Shown: piece by piece, positions 62,178-64,000 of the stretch
How the letters are laid out: each line of letters starts with the position of its first letter
How positions within the stretch are numbered: position 1 is the stretch's first letter
NCBI RefSeq assembly: GCF_016743815.1
Contig: NZ_CP061036.1
Span: forward strand, 62,001 to 126,000
Length of the DNA stretch: 64,000 nucleotides
Direction of reading: 5' to 3'
Source of the DNA: Sphingomonas aliaeris
Lineage (GTDB): Bacteria > Pseudomonadota > Alphaproteobacteria > Sphingomonadales > Sphingomonadaceae
Notes under the pieces: generated by a model
Seen by the model: only the letters and a program-made list of their open reading frames with translations
Database searches by the model: none
Told to the model about the DNA's origin: nothing
Position numbers and translations under genes: made by a program

Positions 62178-64000
62178 ATGATCGCTCGCATCGTCAATTG
62201 GGCGGTTGAGAAGCGCTGGCTCGTCCTGCTCCTCACCGCCATCGTCGCCGTCATCGGCGCCTTTTCGCTCTCCCGGCTACCGATCGACGCGGTGCCGGAC
62301 ATCACCAACAATCAGGTGCAAATCAACGTTCGCGCGCCCGCGCTCTCGCCCGAGCTGGTCGAGAAGCAGGTGTCGTTCCCGATCGAAACCGCGCTCGCCG
62401 GCATCCCCGGCCTCGACAATACCCGCTCACTCAGCCGCAACGGCTTCGCGCAGATCACCGCGGTCTTCGACGAATCCACCGACATCTATTTCGCCCGCCA
62501 ACAGGTCGGCGAACGGTTGCAGGGCGTCGCGGAAAGCCTGCCCGATGGCGTGAACCCAGAGATGGGGCCGATCGCGACCGGGTTGGGCGAGGTCTATATG
62601 TGGACTGTCCGGCTGGAACACCGAAAGGACGACAAGCACCGCGCTGGCGAGCCGGGGCAGCAACCTGACGGCAGCTATATCACACCGGAAGGCGAGCGGC
62701 TGACTACGCCTGAAGATAAGGCGACCTATCTGCGGACCGCGCAGGACTGGATCGTCACGCCTCTGCTCAAGAACGTACCCGGCGTGGCGGGCATCGATTC
62801 GATCGGTGGCTACGCCAAGCAATATCTTGTCGTCCCCGACGTGCAGAAACTGGCGTCGCTCAAGATTACACTGACAGATCTTGGCACCGCGCTTGAAAAG
62901 AACAACACCAGCGTCGGAGGGGGGTTCGTCAATCGCAACGGTGAAGGATTGGCGGTCCGGTCGGACGCGCTGGTGCGCAATGCGAACCAATTGGCGCGCA
63001 CCGTCGTTGCCACCCGTGACGGTATCCCCATTACTCTTGACCAGGTCGCCAACGTCCGCACGGGGCAGGCGATCCGGATGGGCTCGGCGTCGGAGAACGG
63101 CACCGAAGTCGTCGTCGGCACCGCGATCATGCGGATCGGCCAGAACAGCCGCAACGTGGCGACCGCGGTCGCCGACCGGTTGAAAACTATCAACGCCTCG
63201 CTGCCACCTGATGTGGTGGTGCAGCCGGTGCTGGATCGTACCGCGCTGGTCAATTCGACGATCAAAACGGTCGCCAAGAACCTCTCCGAAGGCGCGCTGC
63301 TCGTCATCGTCGTGCTGTTCCTGCTGCTCGGCAACTTCCGTGCGGCGCTAATAGCTGCCGCGGTCATCCCGGTCACGATGATGCTCACCGGGTTCGGTAT
63401 GCTTCGGCTCGGGGTGTCAGCAAACCTCATGAGTCTGGGTGCGCTCGACTTCGGGCTGATCGTCGACGGCGCGGTCATCATCGTCGAGAATGCCCTGCGG
63501 CGTCTTGCCGAAAAACAGCATCACGAAGGCCGGCTGCTAAGCGTCAAGGAGCGGCTGGATGCGGTCGCGACCGCAGCGCGAGAGATGATCCGGCCGTCCG
63601 TATATGGGCAGGCGATCATCATCCTCGTGTACGTGCCTTTGCTCACGCTGACCGGCGTGGAAGGCAAGACGTTCGTGCCGATGGCGCTGACCGTCATCAT
63701 CGCGCTGCTCTTTGCCTTTGTTCTGTCGCTGACCTTCGTACCTGCGGCGATTGCCATCTGGCTGTCGCGGAAGGTCAACGAGGAGGACGGCCGGATCATC
63801 TCGTGGCTGAAGAAGCGCTACGAGCCGGGCCTGGAAAAGGCGATGAAGCGGCCGATGATAACTATCGGCGCCAGCGTAGTCAGCCTCGTGCTGGCGGCAT
63901 TCGCTTTCACGACCCTGGGGCAGGTGTTCCTCCCTCAACTCGACGAAGGCGATCTACTCATCCAGTCGCTACGCATCCCGGCGACGTCGGTCCAGCAAAG
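62178..64000 (+). CDS. czcA: CzcA-family RND metal efflux pump (second copy), cut by the window end
   Basis: The N-terminus reads MIARIVNWAVEKRWLVLLLTAIV, then LPIDAVPDITNNQVQINVRAPALSPELVEKQVSFPIETALAGIPG and ANLMSLGALDFGLIVDGAVIIVENALRRL. 607 codons are visible and the frame is open to the last base; the family length is about 1040-1070. The start is the ATG 4 bases after the adaptor stop; an ATG overlapping that stop is immediately followed by TGA. Confidence 0.94.
   Translation, partial: MIARIVNWAVEKRWLVLLLTAIVAVIGAFSLSRLPIDAVPDITNNQVQINVRAPALSPELVEKQVSFPIETALAGIPGLDNTRSLSRNGFAQITAVFDESTDIYFARQQVGERLQGVAESLPDGVNPEMGPIATGLGEVYMWTVRLEHRKDDKHRAGEPGQQPDGSYITPEGERLTTPEDKATYLRTAQDWIVTPLLKNVPGVAGIDSIGGYAKQYLVVPDVQKLASLKITLTDLGTALEKNNTSVGGGFVNRNGEGLAVRSDALVRNANQLARTVVATRDGIPITLDQVANVRTGQAIRMGSASENGTEVVVGTAIMRIGQNSRNVATAVADRLKTINASLPPDVVVQPVLDRTALVNSTIKTVAKNLSEGALLVIVVLFLLLGNFRAALIAAAVIPVTMMLTGFGMLRLGVSANLMSLGALDFGLIVDGAVIIVENALRRLAEKQHHEGRLLSVKERLDAVATAAREMIRPSVYGQAIIILVYVPLLTLTGVEGKTFVPMALTVIIALLFAFVLSLTFVPAAIAIWLSRKVNEEDGRIISWLKKRYEPGLEKAMKRPMITIGASVVSLVLAAFAFTTLGQVFLPQLDEGDLLIQSLRIPATSVQQ

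Overview
The window is a high-GC, densely packed plasmid segment, most likely from a sphingomonad (Sphingomonas, Sphingobium or Novosphingobium). This is an inference from its gene families: an RPA-type RepA initiator, a RepC-like initiator, an ArdC / ParB-like / strawberry-notch DNA-processing block, and BigR-, CnrYXH- and Czc-type metal and sulfur modules. I saw no rRNA or tRNA genes, no CRISPR array and no chromosomal housekeeping genes.

Layout. (1) 0.16-13.4 kb is plasmid maintenance and DNA processing, nearly all on the minus strand: small hypothetical genes, a nuclease-like lipoprotein, an ArdC antirestriction protein, a large ParB-domain protein, a methyltransferase-helicase of the strawberry-notch class, a CHC2/Toprim primase, a ribbon-helix-helix protein and ParA. 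(2) 13.4-17.8 kb is the replication region: a lytic transglycosylase, a small membrane protein, RepA, RepC, six copies of an iteron around the two initiator genes, and a candidate antisense RNA in front of repC. (3) 17.8-19.7 kb has a tyrosine recombinase and a serine resolvase, divergently transcribed. (4) 19.9-28.8 kb is a sulfide/persulfide cluster: two metallo-beta-lactamase-fold hydrolases, sulfide:quinone oxidoreductase, a DUF442/TIGR01244 protein, two YeeE/YedE channels, TauE/SafE, three thioredoxin-fold proteins and, divergently, peroxiredoxin, an ArsR-family regulator and a DsrE-like protein. (5) 29.2-32.8 kb is an ars operon (arsR, arsC, arsB, ynfA-like, arsN2-like, arsH). (6) 32.9-36.5 kb holds a chromate pair plus two accessory secreted proteins. 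(7) 36.6-44.2 kb is a minus-strand czcCBA set with accessory genes, and a dmeF/dmeR pair. (8) 44.3-46.1 kb is a MerR regulator facing a glutaredoxin-MauE fusion and small metal-binding proteins. (9) 46.2-54.8 kb is a copper block: a CnrYXH-like sigma system in front of copA, copB, a PepSY protein, two DUF305 proteins and DUF411, with copC-copD divergent. (10) 54.4-57.8 kb has a copper-storage-like protein, a Cu P-type ATPase and a CueR-like regulator. (11) 57.8-64 kb has a CadR-like regulator, a small CDF exporter and a second czcCBA operon that runs off the window end.

The metal modules cover successive steps: cytoplasmic export (ArsB, ChrA, the P-type ATPase, CDF pumps), periplasmic oxidation and buffering (multicopper oxidase, CopC, DUF305, Cys-rich proteins) and trans-envelope export (two Czc RND systems). 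Most modules carry their own regulator next to a recognisable operator.

One caution affects the whole window. At least eight breaks in otherwise intact genes are each repaired by adding one base, most of them in short G or C runs. This looks like systematic homopolymer shortening in the sequence rather than decay of the plasmid, so the genes marked as frameshifted may be intact in the organism.
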